5,793 bases of DNA from Nitrospinota bacterium (lineage in GTDB: Bacteria; Nitrospinota; Nitrospinia; UBA9942): positions 1 through 5,793 of the forward strand of contig JACRGN010000154.1 in assembly GCA_016234205.1 (NCBI GenBank). Reading direction: 5' to 3'. Below are positions 5,268 to 5,793 of the stretch, in pieces. A program made the translations under genes and the position numbers. The stretch's first letter is position 1. The number at the start of each line of letters is the position of its first letter. The notes beneath the pieces were generated by a model. It did not search any database, was not told where the DNA came from, and saw only the letters and a program-made list of their open reading frames with translations.

Positions 5268-5653
5268 AGATTTTTTAAAATCATCCGTTCAATTTCTTCA
5301 AGAACATCAGTTAATTCTACAGCGTGAGATTCAATAATCTTGCCGCTCTTAAGATGCTTATGATGAGGAAAGGTTTTTATCTCCCTTGCATGTGGGTCAG
5401 GGGCATTATCATATCTGAAAATATTTTCTGAAGAAATACGAAAATTATAGGCATATTTATATTTTTCAATTCTATAGTCGGCATATTCCACAACCTCTTT
5501 AATAGCATGGGTAGAGCCGTTTCTGAATTCTATCCTGCCTGAAATAAAGGCAATATCTGTTGTCTTCTTATCGATGTTTAAATTATAAGATGCTGTTATG
5601 GTTAAAGAATTGATAATGGATTCTAAATTTTTGATATATTCATTTATACTCAA
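5261..5653 (-). CDS. TumE-family (DUF6516-like) toxin
   Basis: A 130-residue protein recognised by its motif pattern as a member of the TumE family, formerly DUF6516, the toxin half of a small type II-like toxin-antitoxin pair. The hallmarks are the beta-strand region with G-R-I-E-F-x-x-G-S (39-47), YRIEKYKYAYNF (60-71), and the two signature motifs F-R-Y-D-N-A-P-D-P-H (79-88) and F-P-H-H-K-H (95-100). The C-terminal helix is acidic (LTDVLEEIERMI). The histidine-rich motifs suggest a nuclease-like active site; that is inference. The TTG at 5653 is the start, with GAGG 9 nt upstream; no in-frame ATG lies near. It overlaps the upstream gene by 14 nt and the downstream binding-protein gene by 7 nt. 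Family assignment is from memory of the motifs. Confidence 0.72.
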   Translation of the reverse strand: MSINEYIKNLESIINSLTITASYNLNIDKKTTDIAFISGRIEFRNGSTHAIKEVVEYADYRIEKYKYAYNFRISSENIFRYDNAPDPHAREIKTFPHHKHLKSGKIIESHAVELTDVLEEIERMILKNLW

Positions 5654-5793
5654 AAGTTATTTCCTCAAGAGAGTTTAATTTTTTCAATAATCTTTCGAGT
5701 GTTTCCATCTCCCCTTCCCATTCTATAAGCTCAAGGTCATCAATCTTGCCATAAAGGGATTCTCTATCTAATTTTCCATACTTGCTTTCAAAA
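5640..5793 (-). CDS. Probable antitoxin partner of the TumE-like toxin (3' part only)
   Basis: Only the last 50 codons lie in the window; the gene enters from the right edge. The readable protein runs from FESKYGKLDRESLYGKI through DDLELIEWEGEMETLERL to LLKKLNSLEEITFEYK and a TGA stop (5642-5640). It is rich in Glu, Leu and Lys and should be largely helical, possibly coiled coil. The pattern 'F-E-x-K-Y-G-x-x-x-E-x-[LF]... [DE]-x-x-E-W-E' is typical of small helical antitoxins that precede TumE-like toxins. It overlaps the toxin gene by 14 nt. It may carry a DNA-binding domain beyond the edge, which cannot be seen. Confidence 0.65.
   Translation of the reverse strand, partial: FESKYGKLDRESLYGKIDDLELIEWEGEMETLERLLKKLNSLEEITFEYK

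Noticed and set aside
5139..5327. 62-codon open frame on the + strand
   Set aside because: Spans the toxin/binding-protein overlap on the opposite strand and has no support of its own.

Overview
The window looks like a mosaic accessory region of a moderately AT-rich bacterium with strong AAGGAGG ribosome binding sites and sigma70-type promoters. The large solute-binding protein and the two toxin-antitoxin modules would fit an uncultivated Nitrospirota, Desulfobacterota or other deltaproteobacterial-type genome. That placement is an inference from protein style only and is weak.

Layout, left to right. Positions 80-595 hold a compact type II toxin-antitoxin operon on the + strand: a Phd/YefM-like antitoxin and a RelE/ParE-like toxin whose TTG start overlaps the antitoxin stop. 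Its promoter has a perfect 6-bp inverted repeat framing the -10 box exactly. After it come a small palindrome (629-645) resembling dispersed REP-like repeats and a near-consensus promoter (662-690). The transcript from that promoter should begin at or next to the ATG of an AraC-family regulator (698-1618), so the mRNA is probably leaderless.

Downstream of the regulator, a 118-bp gap contains three degenerate direct repeats, which are a candidate operator. Then comes a gene joining an NTF2/SnoaL-like domain to an alpha/beta-hydrolase domain (1737-3177). This gene is interrupted: the SnoaL-like domain is split between two reading frames, with the shift falling between 2006 and 2025. It also has two well-formed starts, one giving a hydrophobic N-terminus and one without it. 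The regulator and hydrolase probably form one transferred two-gene unit, richer in G+C than its flanks.

The rest lies on the - strand and is read from the right edge leftwards: the 3' end of a small charged protein (a probable antitoxin), a TumE-family (DUF6516-like) toxin, and a large family-5 peptide/nickel-type solute-binding protein (3183-5267). The three genes overlap end to start, by 14 nt and 7 nt, so they look translationally coupled. A toxin-antitoxin pair directly coupled to a transporter binding protein is unusual and is the most distinctive gene arrangement here. The binding protein and the hydrolase converge with only 5 bp between their stop codons.

There is no rRNA, tRNA, CRISPR array or recognisable transposase, and no stretch over 300 bases lacks a gene. 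Nothing here clearly shows a wholly new system. The points worth a second look are the leaderless regulator, the -10-framing operator, the split hydrolase, and the toxin/binding-protein coupling.
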